A DNA stretch of 64,000 bases, taken from NCBI GenBank assembly GCA_030268105.1, contig BSDZ01000003.1, positions 496,001 to 560,000 of the forward strand. The letters are read 5' to 3'. Below the pieces are notes generated by a model. The model did not search any database. It was not told the DNA's origin and saw only the letters and a program-made list of their open reading frames with translations. The position numbers were made by a program, and so were the translations under genes. Source of the DNA: Volvox africanus. Its lineage: Eukaryota > Chlorophyta > Chlorophyceae > Chlamydomonadales > Volvocaceae. This document shows, piece after piece, positions 36,461 to 46,412 of the stretch (position 1 is the first letter of the stretch; every line of letters begins with the position of its first letter).

Positions 36461-38934
36461 AATTGCGCACTCTTAACAACCTTCCCTGATCATCAGCCAG
36501 CAGGAATCTAACCAGCGACTCTTGGCCAGCCCGAACCTATTGAAATTTGCAATGCGCCCAGGCCTGCCTGGCCCTTATTGCATCATTCATTGGTATATGT
36601 GCATTGCGCACTCTCAACAACCTGCCATCCGAAATCTAACCGGCGACCCTCGCATTGCCCAAACCTGTTAAAATTTGCAATGCGCCCAGGTCTGCCTGGC
36701 CCTAAATGCATCATTTATTCTTATATGTGCAAGGCTCACTCTCAACAACCTGCCATGATCATCATCATCATCATCATCATGATTGCGCACCCTCAACAAC
36801 CTTCCCTGATCATCAGCCAGCGGGAATCTAACCGGCGACTCTTGGCCAGCCCGAACCTATTGAAATTTGCAATGCGCCCAGGCCTGCCTGGCCCTTATGG
36901 CATCATTTATTGGTATATGTGAATTGCGCACTCCCAACAATCTGCCAGCGTGAATCTAACCGGCGACACTCGGCCAGCCCAATCCTTTTAATATTTGCAA
37001 CTCTTTCAGGGCTGCCTGGACCTAATTGCATCATTTATTCTTACATGTGCATGGCTCACTCTCAACAATCTGCCCTGATCATCAGATAGTGGGAATCTAA
37101 ACGGTAATACTCGGCCAGCCCAATCCTTTTAATATTTGCAATTCTTTCAGGGCTGCCTGGACCTAATTGCATCATTTATTCTTACATGTGCATGGCTCAC
37201 TCTCAACAATCTGCCCTGATCATCAGCAAGTGGGAATCTAACCGGCGACTCTCGGCCAGCCCAAACCTGTTTATATTTGCAATGCGCCCAGGCCTGCCTG
37301 GCCCTTACTGCATCATTTATTCTTATATGTGCATGTCTCACTCTCAACAACCTGCCAGCGGGAATCTAACCGGCAACTCTCGGCCAGCCCAAACCTGTTA
37401 TTATTTGCAATGCTTTCAATTCTGACTGGCCCTTATTGCATCATTTATTCTTAAATGTGCATTGCGCACTCTCATCAAGCTGCCCTGATCATCAGCCAGC
37501 GGGAATCTAACCAGCTACTCTCGGCCAGCCCAAACCTGTTAATATTTGCAATGCGCCCAGGCCTGCCTGGCCCTAATTGCATCATTCATTGTTGTATGTG
37601 CATTGTGCACTCTCAACAACCTGCCCTGATCATCAGCCAGCATGAATCTAACCAGCGACTCTTGGCCATCCCAAACCTGTTAAAATTTGCAATGCGCCCA
37701 GGTCTGCCTGGCCATAATTGCATCATTCATTGGTATATGTGCATTGCGCACTCTCAACAACCTTCCCTGGTCATCAGCCAGCAGGAATTGAGCAGGCAAC
37801 CACTCGGCTAGCCAAACCTGTATATATTTGCAATGCACCCAGGCCTACCTGGCCCTTATTGCATTATTCATTGGTATATGTGCATTGCACAGTCTGAACA
37901 ACCTGCCAAAGGGAATCAAACCGGCTACTCTCGGCCAGCCCAAACCTGTTAATATTTGCAATGCACCCAGGCCTGCCTGGCCATTATTGCATCATTCGTT
38001 GGTATATGTGCATTGCGCACTCTCAAGAACCTGCCCTGATCATCAGCCAGTGGGAAACTAACCAGCGACTCTCGGCCAGCCCAAAACCTGTGAATTTTTG
38101 CAATGCGCCCATGCCTGCCTGGCCCTTATTGCATCATTCATTGGTTTATATGCATTGCGCAGTCTCAACAACCTGCCAGAGGGAATCTAACCGGTGACGC
38201 TCGGCCGCCCAAAACCTGTTAATCTTTGCAATGCACCCAGGCCTGCCTGGCCATTATTGCATTATTCATTGTTATATGTGGATTGCGCAATCTCAACAAC
38301 CTGCCCTGATCATTAGCTAGCGGGAATCTAACCAGCCACTCTCCGCCAGCCTAAAACCTCTTGAAATTTGCAATGCTTTCAGGCCTGCCTGGCCCTTATT
38401 GCATCATTAATTGGTGTATATGCATTGCGCAGTCTGAACAACCTGCCAGAGGGAATCTAAACGGCGACTCTCGGCCAGCCCAAACTCGTTAATATTTGCA
38501 ATGCTTTCAGGCCTGCCTGGCCCTTACTGCATCATTTATTCTTATATGTGCATGTCTCACTCTCAACAACCTGCCAGCGGGAATCTAACCGGCAAATCTC
38601 GGCCAGCCCAAACCTGTTATTATTTGCAATGCTTTCAATTCTGACTGGCCCTTATTGCATCATTTATTCTTAAATGTGCATTGCGCACTCTCATCAAGCT
38701 GCCCTGATCATCAGCCAGCGGGAATCTAACCAGCTACTCTCGGCCAGCCCAAACCTGTTAATATTTGCAATGCGCCCAGGCCTGCCTGGCCCTAATTGCA
38801 TCATTCATTGGTTTATGTGCATTGCGCAGTCTGAACAACCTGCCAAAGGGAATCAAACCGGCTACTCTCGGCCAGCCCAAACCTGTTAAAATTTGCAATG
38901 CGCCCAGGCCTGCCTGGCCATAATTGCATCATTC

Positions 38935-38939
38935 GTTGG
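38935..38939. repeat. Target-site duplication, left copy (GTTGG)
   Basis: GTTGG immediately before the 5' LTR; the same five bases follow the 3' LTR. Five bp is the usual size for Ty3/gypsy integrase. Confidence 0.9.
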
Positions 38940-39041
38940 TGTTGTGCTACGGTTCATTTCCCGTCGACGCGTAGGTCGACGCGATCCTATGAGTCGAAGT
39001 GCTTTTGTGATGAACGCATTACATATGAATGAATCTGCATG

Positions 39042-39069
39042 ATATAAATGTATTCGCATACATTTATAT
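39042..39069 (+). promoter_or_regulatory. TATA-containing perfect hairpin in LTR
   Basis: Arms ATATAAATGTAT and ATACATTTATAT (12 bp) around loop TCGC. Each arm carries a TATA-like sequence, one on each strand. The equivalents are at 45689-45716 and 6682-6709 (identical) and at 4580-4607 in element A (11-bp arms). It is a candidate core promoter; a cruciform or RNA role is speculative. Confidence 0.55.
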
Positions 39070-39184
39070 ATGCATCTGGCATGTTGTCATTATCCATCGC
39101 GACATCGCACCATGGCAAATCCGCCTAGCATGCATGAATGACCTAATCATTGAAGTGCGCATTATGCTTGTGCTACGAAACGAT

Positions 39185-39213
39185 AAGTAATATTATCTGA
39201 TATAATATTACTT
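39185..39213 (+). other. AT-rich perfect hairpin in LTR
   Basis: Arms AAGTAATATTAT and ATAATATTACTT (12 bp) around CTGAT. It is present in all four LTRs; the element A copy has one arm mismatch (AAGTAATGTTAT). Confidence 0.5.
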
Positions 39214-39265
39214 CATTAAAGCACACGTTGAGAGCGCCGCACTCGTCGCGATGCATGCCCTGCAA

Positions 39266-39283
39266 CCGGATATCGTTATCCGG
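39266..39283 (+). other. Hairpin with TCGT loop in LTR
   Basis: Arms CCGGATA and TATCCGG (7 bp) around TCGT. The arms are kept in A and B, where the loop reads TTGT. Confidence 0.5.
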
Positions 39284-39461
39284 ACCCTTGCATCATGCGA
39301 ATGCCGGAAAGGCTTATACGTTGTTATGCGTAGACATCGCCTAGACGCAGTAGGGTTGTCACATCTAGGATCGGCCTCCTAATGTGAATCGTACGGCACT
39401 GCGATGCTGCGAGTATAACAGATGCGAGGACGGCTAAGCTAAAAAAGATATCCGATACCGG

Positions 39462-39479
39462 AGAACACTCGTGTGTTCT
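39462..39479 (+). other. Hairpin with TCGT loop in LTR, second
   Basis: Arms AGAACAC and GTGTTCT (7 bp) around TCGT, conserved in all LTR copies. A further hairpin, CTTAGC-CCGA-GCTAAG, follows at 39507-39522. Confidence 0.5.
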
Positions 39480-39766
39480 AAATTACTATTTCTATACACT
39501 AATCTACTTAGCCCGAGCTAAGCCTTAACTTCGCTAATCACCGCCGCGTGATGATTGCTTGCTTCCGGCGCTGACGGCGATTTCGTCCATTGCATCATTC
39601 CGACCTGTAAGACCGTAAGTTATATCTCTCTTCGTCTTGAAGTCTTCCGCTGTCTTTGTTTGCTCTCGCTTGCCTTGCTGTACTTGCAAGTGCTCGCGCA
39701 TCGGTGTCGATAGTCTCCAGACGTGCAGATACTCATGAGCAAACGCGAACGAGAGGTACAACAATT

Positions 39767-39784
39767 TGGTATCGAGACAGGTTC
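39767..39784 (+). promoter_or_regulatory. Primer-binding site of element C
   Basis: TGGTATCGAGACAGG starts three bases after the LTR, so it can pair with a tRNA 3' end ending in CCA. The first seven bases match the common TGGTATC start of initiator-Met primer sites in Ty3/gypsy elements; after that it departs from the plant form, so the tRNA identity is uncertain. Confidence 0.65.
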
Positions 39785-39830
39785 GTTGCCTAACTGTCTC
39801 TCTTTGTCTAATCGGAAGTAGGTTCTTTCT

Positions 39831-40264
39831 ATGGCGAGTTCCAGCGACGAACCACGAGGACCGCTAGATACTTTTGCCGAAGACTTAGGCCGCGCCGTTT
39901 TGGACGCCGCCGCTTCCGGTTTGTAATTGTTTAATTGCTTTTACTTAGATTGCTGCACTTGTTGTGTAAGTGTACGCTCTGAGTCGCAGGTAATCTCAGT
40001 GCACCGGCATTGCTTGCCGCGGCGACTGAGACCGGCGTTCGTCCGGACCAGTTGGCGACTCTCATTGCTCAAACTACGGAGATCAGGACTCAGCTGGGCA
40101 ATTACTTGCTGAGTTTGCTGAATCTTCTCAAGAGTACTGTCGGTAGGCTCACCGAATCGCTTTGTACTCTTGCCTTTGCGATAGAAGTCGGCTTCTATTA
40201 CGCAAAACTAGGGTATCGTTTCGTGCTCCATGTCCGCGGAACACGACGATACGCCGCACACTAG
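39831..40264 (+). CDS. Possible spliced leader ORF upstream of gag
   Basis: ATG 39831 opens 31 codons to TAA 39924-39926. If bases 39919-39989 (GTTTGT...CGCAG, 71 nt) are removed as an intron, codon phase is kept and the frame runs on to TAG 40262-40264, giving about 114 residues. The second part includes a leucine-rich helical stretch (LLSLLNLLKSTVG). It overlaps the gag start at 40230 by 35 nt in another frame. It could be a separate small protein, the original N-terminus of Gag cut off by a frameshift in this copy, or chance. No other copy in the window covers this region. No family recognised. Confidence 0.3.
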
Positions 40265-41465
40265 CCTAGCTAGCCAACCCGATTTCGTTGTAGCTGCTAG
40301 AGCGCCGGATAGAGGTCTTGAGACTGTTGGCGCGCGAGCCACTCAAGAGCCCCTTTTCCTTCAGACCCCTGCTCACTTAATTGTGCCGCATTCAGCAGTG
40401 AACACGAATATGGACAACACTGCTGGACCAAGGGTTCTGCCATTACCTCAAGCTCGAGGGCATGATGACATCCCTGAGGTGATGAGATTGTCGATTCCCG
40501 TTCCTAGGCTCAATATTTCGCTGACCGACAAGACACCAGGGCATAGCATAGCCGATGCAACTCGTGCGTACGTGCGTGACGCTAAAAAGTACCTCCAAGC
40601 TGTTCATGGTGGCGACAATGACGGTATCAGGTGTCTCTTCGTTGGTAACACCCTCGAGGGCGCAGCGAAGGACTGGTATCGCAATTGGACCAACGCCCGG
40701 GGCAGCTATACTTTTGACGAGATAGTCGCCGCTTTGCTCGCACGATTCGCTACTGAGGTTCAAGCACGCGATGTGGAAGCTCGTAACGTTTTGGCAGCGG
40801 GTAGCTACCACATGCGTCGGGATGAAAATGTACCTGCGTACCAGTCACGCTTCGAAGCACTTGTGACTCCCATTGCTGACCTCACCGAATCTGAGCGTGT
40901 CTTTTGGTTTAGGCGAGGCCTAACGAAACTTTTGGCTAAATGGTGCGCCACTGACTTGGTTGGAGCGCAGATCAAGTCGTATGACGCGTTGGTCGCTTTT
41001 GCTAAGGGCGCGGAGATACGACTTCTTGCCGGCGAGGAAGAAGTCAAGTCTGCCCCTCGTGCAAATGCCGTGCAAGTGCAGGATCCGCTTGGGGAAGCTG
41101 TGGCTCTCGATCAGGACCTCGGCGCGACCCGCCCCACGCCTACTGCCGCGACGCGACGCAGCAACGGGCAACGCAAGGCGCGCGGGGGCGCTAGCTCGGG
41201 TGTCCGTGGTACAGGAGGGGCAGGTCCGAGCTCGGACCCAGCTAGGAACAGGAAGCGTGGTGGTGCGCCGTCGTCGGCAGCCGCACAGCGTTCCGACCCC
41301 AACGCGAAGCGTACTCGTACGGACGACACATTTATGCCAAAATGGAATTGCAATCGTTCCGAATTCGAGCGTCGAAAATTGGCCAATGTTTGTCTACGGT
41401 GTGCGGAGAGCCATTCTACGAAGGATTGCCCTCTAATGCCGCCGTTTGTACCTCAGCCGAAATAG
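40230..41465 (+). CDS. gag: Gag polyprotein of element C
   Basis: 411 aa from ATG 40230 (first ATG after an in-frame TAG at 40209) to TAG 41463-41465. Gag forms the cytoplasmic virus-like particle that packages the element RNA. Residues about 110-240 match the Ty3/gypsy Gag (retrotrans_gag) pattern: EGAAKDWYRNW, a DE-x-x-AA-x-L-x-R-F helix, the YQSRFEAL segment and FRRGL. An Arg/Lys/Gly-rich region follows (about 310-360). Residues 388-400 form one zinc knuckle, C-X2-C-X3-H-X4-C, one residue shorter between the second Cys and His than the usual C-X2-C-X4-H-X4-C. The frame stays open directly after the TAG into Pol, so Gag is probably the main product and Gag-Pol the minor one. Confidence 0.9.
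   Translation: MSAEHDDTPHTSLASQPDFVVAARAPDRGLETVGARATQEPLFLQTPAHLIVPHSAVNTNMDNTAGPRVLPLPQARGHDDIPEVMRLSIPVPRLNISLTDKTPGHSIADATRAYVRDAKKYLQAVHGGDNDGIRCLFVGNTLEGAAKDWYRNWTNARGSYTFDEIVAALLARFATEVQARDVEARNVLAAGSYHMRRDENVPAYQSRFEALVTPIADLTESERVFWFRRGLTKLLAKWCATDLVGAQIKSYDALVAFAKGAEIRLLAGEEEVKSAPRANAVQVQDPLGEAVALDQDLGATRPTPTAATRRSNGQRKARGGASSGVRGTGGAGPSSDPARNRKRGGAPSSAAAQRSDPNAKRTRTDDTFMPKWNCNRSEFERRKLANVCLRCAESHSTKDCPLMPPFVPQPK
41463..41465 (+). promoter_or_regulatory. In-frame TAG between gag and pol, probable readthrough site
   Basis: The only stop between the Gag and Pol frames. Context is CCGAAATAGGGGCTTGCCCG, followed by a GC-rich stretch able to form short hairpins. All 31 codons from here to 41559 are sense, and the frame then runs on to 45527. 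Element A has the identical TAG and following bases at 388-390. A purine after UAG and structure a few bases downstream recall gammaretroviral readthrough, but efficiency cannot be judged here. Confidence 0.6.
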
Positions 41466-44400
41466 GGGCTTGCCCGGGTTCCTGCGGAGGGGGCTCTACC
41501 TGGGTTTTCTGAACTAACGCGTGGTCGGTGGTCATCCTTACGGCCAGCCGTTAAGGCATTGTTGCCTTGTGTACTTGGACACATCGAGCGAGTCATTGCG
41601 CGACGCATCACGCTTGACGGACGCACGGGACTTCTCTGCTTCGATCCGTTGTGTAATGTGTTTACACCTCGCCGTCCCCTGTCGTCTATTGATCTGTCCA
41701 ACCACGTGGTTTTGTTCATCCCCTCGTCTCTGCGTGAGATGTCGGAACAGTTGGCCATGTACAGGAGGTGTAGGCGTCAATATCCAGACACTGCTGCATG
41801 TGTTTTACTCCCCGCTTTCTGTCGGCGCAAGGCAGAGGCATCGTTAAGGGGTATGCGGCATGTCCACCGGTTCGAGCCGGGCACCGTTTTGTTTAATGGT
41901 GTGGATCGGGAGGGTACGTTGGCTCCGTGGCCACACCTATCCTACTCGGTTGACGTTTGGTACGAAGCTCCTGATGGGGGTGCCGTTGGTTACGGACCCG
42001 CCTTAAGTGCACTGACGTTGTCTGCTGGGCAGTCGCTCGTAGATAACCGTGTCCCTGTGGTTCAGATCGGTTTGAATGGCCGTACTCTGAAGGCACTTGT
42101 TGACACCGGTGCCAGCGACGACTTCATCTCTGTCGCAGAGGTGAATGCGCTGGGGTTGTCCCCAGAGTCGTCTGATTGTCCACAGGTTACCCTTGCTGAC
42201 GGGGGTAAGCATCCCATCGTGGGCAGGATTACCCTTAGCCTATCGTTAGGCCCTTTGCGTGTTGTGACCCGGCCGTACGTGCTGCAGGGCTTAGCAGAGA
42301 CTGCACCGTACATAATGGGGTCGTCGACATTACGACAGTACCGCGCGCGCATCGACATGGAGACCGCAACCCTGCATATGTGCAAGGGTACTCTGTCGAT
42401 TAAGGTACCTTTCCTGTCGTTCGAACATGTCACACCAAAGGAGGGCGAAACTGAGGCGGTGCCTATGGTTAATTTCGCTGTGACCGCAATGGCCGCTCGA
42501 ATCGAACCAGAGCTAGTCGCGCGTAAGGAGGCCGTCCGTTTGTTACGGAAGGGTGCCCACGGACTGCTTTTAAGGCCGCGGGTGAGCTCTTGTGTCACCA
42601 CCGCGCAGATTTCTGCGGATCCTGAGGTTGAGGCCCTACTGTCGCAGTATGAGGACGTCTTTAAAGATATCCCTGGCCTACCACCTATGCGTCCTGTTGA
42701 TCACACAATCCCTCTCATGCCTGGAGCGCAGCCTACGGCCCGGCCAATGTACAGGTTGAGTCCATTGGAACTGGACGAGGTAAAGCGCCAGGTGACGGAT
42801 TTACTCGCGAAGGGTATGATACGCCCCAGCACATCCCCGTATTCTGCACCGATTTTGTTTGTCGGTAAGAAGGATGGGACCTTGCGCATGTGCATTGATT
42901 ACCGGGGGTTAAATGCGAATACGGTGAAAAATCGCTACCCTTTGCCACGCGTTGACGACCTGTTGGATAAGCTGAAGGGCTCGGCTTATTTTTCCTCAAT
43001 TGACTTACAACAGGGCTACAATCAGATTCGCATCGCTGCCTCTGATATCCCGAAAACCGCTTTTCGGACGCCCTTCGGTCACTTTGAGTATACGGTCCTA
43101 TCGTTTGGTTTGACTAATGCCCCTGCGACGTTTCAGGCGGTTATGGACCGAATGTTTAGGCCGTTTATCGACAGGTTCGTTGTTTGCTACCTGGATGACA
43201 TCTTGGTATATTCTAAGACGCGCGAGGAGCACTTGGAGCATCTGCGGCTCGTGCTCGACGTTATGAGGCGGGAGCAATTGTTTGCTAAACGCGCCAAATG
43301 CTTTTGGGCGCAGCCTCAGGTGGAATATTTGGGCCACATTGTGTCGGCCACCGGTGTGAAGATGGACCCGCGGAAGGTCGCCGTGGTTCGCGATTGGCCC
43401 GCGCCTCAGAACCTCACGGAACTGCGTAAGTTCCTTGGCTTGACCAATTATTTCCGAAAGTTCATTGACAAATATTCCATCATTGCGGCCCCGCTTACTA
43501 ACTTAACTCGCAAAGGCGTTTTCGTTTCGCTCGAGTCGTGGACGTCGCAATGCCAGCGGGCATTCGAAGAGCTCAAACGAATCGTTGCCGAAGATGTCAC
43601 CCTTGCATTCCCTGATTACTCGTTGCCATTTCGTGTTGAGGTAGTGTCTGATGCCTCAATATTTGGAAGCGGCGCTGTATTGTTACAGGAAGGGCGACCG
43701 ATCGCCTTCACGAGTAAGAAGTTTTCTGGTGCGGAGATTCGCTACACCACCGGGGAACAGGAGCTTCTGGCCGTGCTGCATGCTTTAAAGGAATGGCGCT
43801 GTTACCTCGAGGGACGCCCGTTTACTTTAAAGACTGACCACAAGCCCCTAACGTTTTTGCAAAGCGTTCCGACGTTGAACCGCCGTCAAGCTAGGTGGAT
43901 GGAATATCTAGCTAGGTTCAACTGCACCTGGGAGTATATTTCTGGTAAATTGAATATTGCCGATGCTCTCAGTCGACATCCGTCGCTACACGCTGCAATT
44001 TTGGCAGCGCCCGTCGTGCGGCCGCGTAGCGAGGAGGTTCCGATCGCGACGGACCTCACGGAGCGGTTGAAGGTTGCCTACAGCGCAGACGCTTGGTTCG
44101 CGGACCCGGCTAATGTAGAAAACCTTCGCAAGCAGAATGGCCTTTGGCTACGGACGGAGGGTGCAGCTACGCAAATCGTCGTTCCGAACGACGACGCGCT
44201 ACGCTATGACATCCTTGCACGGTTCCACGAGGACCCGTTAGCAGGACACCCTGGTAGCAAGCGATTGATCGACTTGGTGCAACGTTCCTTTTGGTGGCCT
44301 CGTTTGGCTAAGGATGCGGCGAACTTCGTCCAGACATGCAGTCTGTGCCAGCGCAATAAGGCTTTGTCCGGTAAGGGCCATGGGTTGTTGCAACCGTTGC

Positions 44401-45527
44401 CTGTCCCGGATGCGCCTTGGGAAAGTGTTTCCATGGACTTCGTAGTCGCGCTGCCCAAAACTGAGGGGGGATACGATGCGGTGTTCGTAATGGTCGATCG
44501 TCTGACTAAGATGGTTCACCTAGCACCATGCACATCATCCTGCACGGCTGAGCAAACCGCACGTTTGTTTTTCGATAATGTGGTTCGGTTACACGGGATT
44601 CCCAAAAATGTGATCTCGGACCGCGGTGGACAGTTCACGTCTAAGTTTTGGGAAGCGCTCTGCAAACTAGTTGGCATGCGCGTCAACCTGAGCACGGCGT
44701 ATCACCCGCAGACTGATGGTCAAATCGAACGCACAAACCGCACGTTGGGTGATATGTTGCGCAATTATGCTGGTCGCACACCACTTGTTTGGGATACATA
44801 TTTGACTGCGGCAGAATTCGCGCTTAACAACGCTGTTAACCGCTCTACAGGCAAAAGTCCGTTCTTTCTTAACTACGGGTTTCATCCCGCGCTACCCGTG
44901 TGGCGTGAGTTGGAAGTGAACGTGCCTGCTGCTAAACTTTTTGCCAAGTCTTTTATGTCCCGAATCACAGACGCGAAGTCGTGTTTGGACGCGGCGCAGC
45001 AACGAACGATGGAATACTATAACAAATCTAAGCAGGATGTGACGTTTTCGGAAGGGCAACTCGTGTTGCTAAGCACCAAGAACTTGCGTTCCTTGGCCGA
45101 CGGATCCCGAAAACTCTTACCCCGCTGGATTGGTCCGTATCCTGTCGTACGCATGGTTGGGAATGTGGCTGTGGAGCTTGCATTGCCCGCTAATATGCCC
45201 ATTCACCCCACGTTTCACGTATCGCTTGTTCGTCCGTATCGTGGTACGGAACCCGTCCCTGAGCCTGCTAACGCCCCCGCAGCGATCGAACCAGTTCCCG
45301 AGACCTGGATCGCTGGTAAACAGAAGTTTTACGATGTGGAGCGGGTGTTAGATTATCGCGCGCGTCGTGTGGGCCGACACCGACGTAAGCGAACAGTACA
45401 CGAGTACTTGGTTAAGTGGACAGGGTATACCGACGAGCACAACTCATGGGAACCGGCACGCAACTTCTCACAGGACATGAAACCCCTGCTCGAAGAAGCC
45501 CGCAAACGTGCCACACAAGCCCAATGA
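41466..45527 (+). CDS. pol: Pol polyprotein of element C (PR-RT-RH-IN-chromodomain)
   Basis: Open from just after the gag TAG to TGA 45525-45527; no ATG is required if made by readthrough. Numbering from codon 41559: aspartic protease VDTGAS at 181; RT with YLDD at 544; RNase H with D698, E735, D760; integrase HHCC zinc finger, then core D960, D1021, E1057 (35 residues between the last two, the DD35E pattern); GPY module (WIGPYPV); chromodomain from about 1258 ([21 protein letters not shown]) with the aromatic residues that in canonical chromodomains cage methyl-lysine. Pol copies the RNA to DNA and integrates it; the chromodomain should guide the integrase to marked chromatin. About 140 residues before the protease are unassigned. 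The frame is intact. Confidence 0.92.
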   Translation, partial: GLARVPAEGALPGFSELTRGRWSSLRPAVKALLPCVLGHIERVIARRITLDGRTGLLCFDPLCNVFTPRRPLSSIDLSNHVVLFIPSSLREMSEQLAMYRRCRRQYPDTAACVLLPAFCRRKAEASLRGMRHVHRFEPGTVLFNGVDREGTLAPWPHLSYSVDVWYEAPDGGAVGYGPALSALTLSAGQSLVDNRVPVVQIGLNGRTLKALVDTGASDDFISVAEVNALGLSPESSDCPQVTLADGGKHPIVGRITLSLSLGPLRVVTRPYVLQGLAETAPYIMGSSTLRQYRARIDMETATLHMCKGTLSIKVPFLSFEHVTPKEGETEAVPMVNFAVTAMAARIEPELVARKEAVRLLRKGAHGLLLRPRVSSCVTTAQISADPEVEALLSQYEDVFKDIPGLPPMRPVDHTIPLMPGAQPTARPMYRLSPLELDEVKRQVTDLLAKGMIRPSTSPYSAPILFVGKKDGTLRMCIDYRGLNANTVKNRYPLPRVDDLLDKLKGSAYFSSIDLQQGYNQIRIAASDIPKTAFRTPFGHFEYTVLSFGLTNAPATFQAVMDRMFRPFIDRFVVCYLDDILVYSKTREEHLEHLRLVLDVMRREQLFAKRAKCFWAQPQVEYLGHIVSATGVKMDPRKVAVVRDWPAPQNLTELRKFLGLTNYFRKFIDKYSIIAAPLTNLTRKGVFVSLESWTSQCQRAFEELKRIVAEDVTLAFPDYSLPFRVEVVSDASIFGSGAVLLQEGRPIAFTSKKFSGAEIRYTTGEQELLAVLHALKEWRCYLEGRPFTLKTDHKPLTFLQSVPTLNRRQARWMEYLARFNCTWEYISGKLNIADALSRHPSLHAAILAAPVVRPRSEEVPIATDLTERLKVAYSADAWFADPANVENLRKQNGLWLRTEGAATQIVVPNDDALRYDILARFHEDPLAGHPGSKRLIDLVQRSFWWPRLAKDAANFVQTCSLCQRNKALSGKGHGLLQPLPVPDAPWESVSMDFVVALPKTEGGYDAVFVMVDRLTKMVHLAPCTSSCTAEQTARLFFDNVVRLHGIPKNVISDRGGQFTSKFWEALCKLVGMRVNLSTAYHPQTDGQIERTNRTLGDMLRNYAGRTPLVWDTYLTAAEFALNNAVNRSTGKSPFFLNYGFHPALPVWRELEVNVPAAKLFAKSFMSRITDAKSCLDAAQQRTMEYYNKSKQDVTFSEGQLVLLSTKNLRSLADGSRKLLPRWIGPYPVVRMVGNVAVELALPANMPIHPTFHVSLVRPYRGTEPVPEPANAPAAIEPVPETWIAGKQKFYDVERVLDYRARRVGRHRRKRTVHEYLVKWTGYTDEHNSWEPARNFSQDMKPLLEEARKRATQAQ

Positions 45528-45549
45528 CCCCTGCAGTCGATGCTGTATG

Positions 45550-45569
45550 ATGCAGCGAGGACGCTGCAT
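45550..45569 (+). other. Hairpin just upstream of the polypurine tract
   Basis: Arms ATGCAGCG and CGCTGCAT (8 bp) around AGGA, also present in element B. Element A has lost the 3' arm together with the tract. Confidence 0.55.
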
Positions 45570-45571
45570 AC

Positions 45572-45582
45572 GGGAGGGGGGA
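45572..45582 (+). promoter_or_regulatory. Polypurine tract of element C
   Basis: GGGAGGGGGGA, four bases before the 3' LTR, is the plus-strand primer site for reverse transcription. Confidence 0.85.
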
Positions 45583-45586
45583 TAAT

Positions 45587-46407
45587 TGTTGTGCTACGAT
45601 TCATTTCCCGTCGACGTGTAGGTCGACGCGATCCTATGAGTCGAAGTGCTTTTGTGATGAACGCATTACATATGAATGAATCTGCATGATATAAATGTAT
45701 TCGCATACATTTATATATGCATCTGGCATGTTGTCATTCATCGCGACATCGCACCATGGCAAATTCGCCTAGCATGCATGAATGACCTAATCATTGAAGT
45801 GCGCATTATGCTCGTGCTACGAAACGATAAGTAATATTATCTGATATAATATTACTTCATTAAAGCACACGTTGAGAGCGCCGCACTCGTCGCGATGCAT
45901 GCCCTGCAACCGGATATCGTTATCCGGACCCTTGCATCATGCGAATGCCGGAAAGGCTTATACGTTGTTATGCGTAGACATCGCCTAGACGCAGTAGGGT
46001 TGTCACATCTAGGATCGGCCTCCTAATGTGAATCGTACGGCACTGCGATGCTGCGAGTATAACAGATGCGAGGACGGCTAAGCTAAAAAAGATATCCGAT
46101 ACCGGAGAACACTCGTGTGTTCTAAATTACTATTTCTATACACTAATCTACTTAGCCCGAGCTAAGCCTTAACTTCGCTAATCACCGCCGCGTGATGATT
46201 GCTTGCTTCCGGCGCTGACGGCGATTTCGTCCATTGCATCATTCCGACCTGTAAGACAGTAAGTTATATCTCTCTTCGTCTTGAAGTCTTCCGCTGTCTT
46301 TGTTTGCTCTCGCTTGCCTTGCTGTACTTGCAAGTGCTCGCGCATCGGTGTCGATAGTCTCCAGACGTGCAGATACTCATGAGCAAACGCGAACGAGAGG
46401 TACAACA
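45587..46407 (+). repeat. 3' LTR of element C
   Basis: 821 bp with the same ends as the 5' LTR. Differences seen: two substitutions in the first 30 bases, a 3-bp loss (CATTATCC to CATTC) with a nearby C/T difference, a T/C change further on, and C/A near 46258. The transcript end should lie here, but no clear poly(A) signal is asserted. Confidence 0.95.
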
Positions 46408-46412
46408 GTTGG
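46408..46412. repeat. Target-site duplication, right copy (GTTGG)
   Basis: Repeats the five bases at 38935-38939, directly after the ACAACA end of the 3' LTR. Confidence 0.9.

Larger units (their letters stand above)
30871..38939. repeat. Satellite domain II, right part: mixed monomers
   Basis: Short, medium and a few long monomers mixed. Local block copies include a 402-bp duplication near 32071-32874, related blocks at about 34495, 35231 and 36252, and a block of about 1.2 kb at 37.2-38.4 kb repeated from 38.4 kb across the element C insertion. The last (ATC)n long monomer is near 36760-36780. Confidence 0.88.
38940..39763 (+). repeat. 5' LTR of element C
   Basis: TGTTGTGCTAC at the start and GGTACAACA at the end; 824 bp. 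It contains a TATA-like TATAAAT at 39043-39049 inside a perfect hairpin, and four further short hairpins (listed separately). U3, R and U5 limits cannot be set from sequence alone. Confidence 0.95.
38940..46407 (+). mobile_element. Chromovirus C, complete Ty3/gypsy element
   Basis: A 7468-bp element with an 824-bp 5' LTR, a primer site, a leader, gag, pol in the same frame after one TAG, a hairpin, a polypurine tract and an 821-bp 3' LTR, flanked by GTTGG on both sides. The LTRs differ by five substitutions and one 3-bp indel by eye, so insertion is recent. It interrupts the satellite: joining the flanks across one GTTGG restores the monomer, and the paralogous block at 37681-37800 shows the uninterrupted form. 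It looks structurally complete and could be autonomous if the gag TAG is read through. Confidence 0.96.

Noticed and set aside
8604..38939. Many open frames of 60-302 codons in the satellite as protein genes
   Set aside because: They repeat with the monomers, appear on both strands and in several frames, and end at monomer variants; no family motif is present.
38925..38945. TTCGTTGG as part of a CENP-B box
   Set aside because: Only the first half matches; the CGGGA half at the required spacing is absent, and most monomers read TTCATTGG.
40960..41436. 158-codon frame overlapping gag
   Set aside because: It is an alternative frame of the gag basic region; the gag frame has the domain motifs and the longer span.
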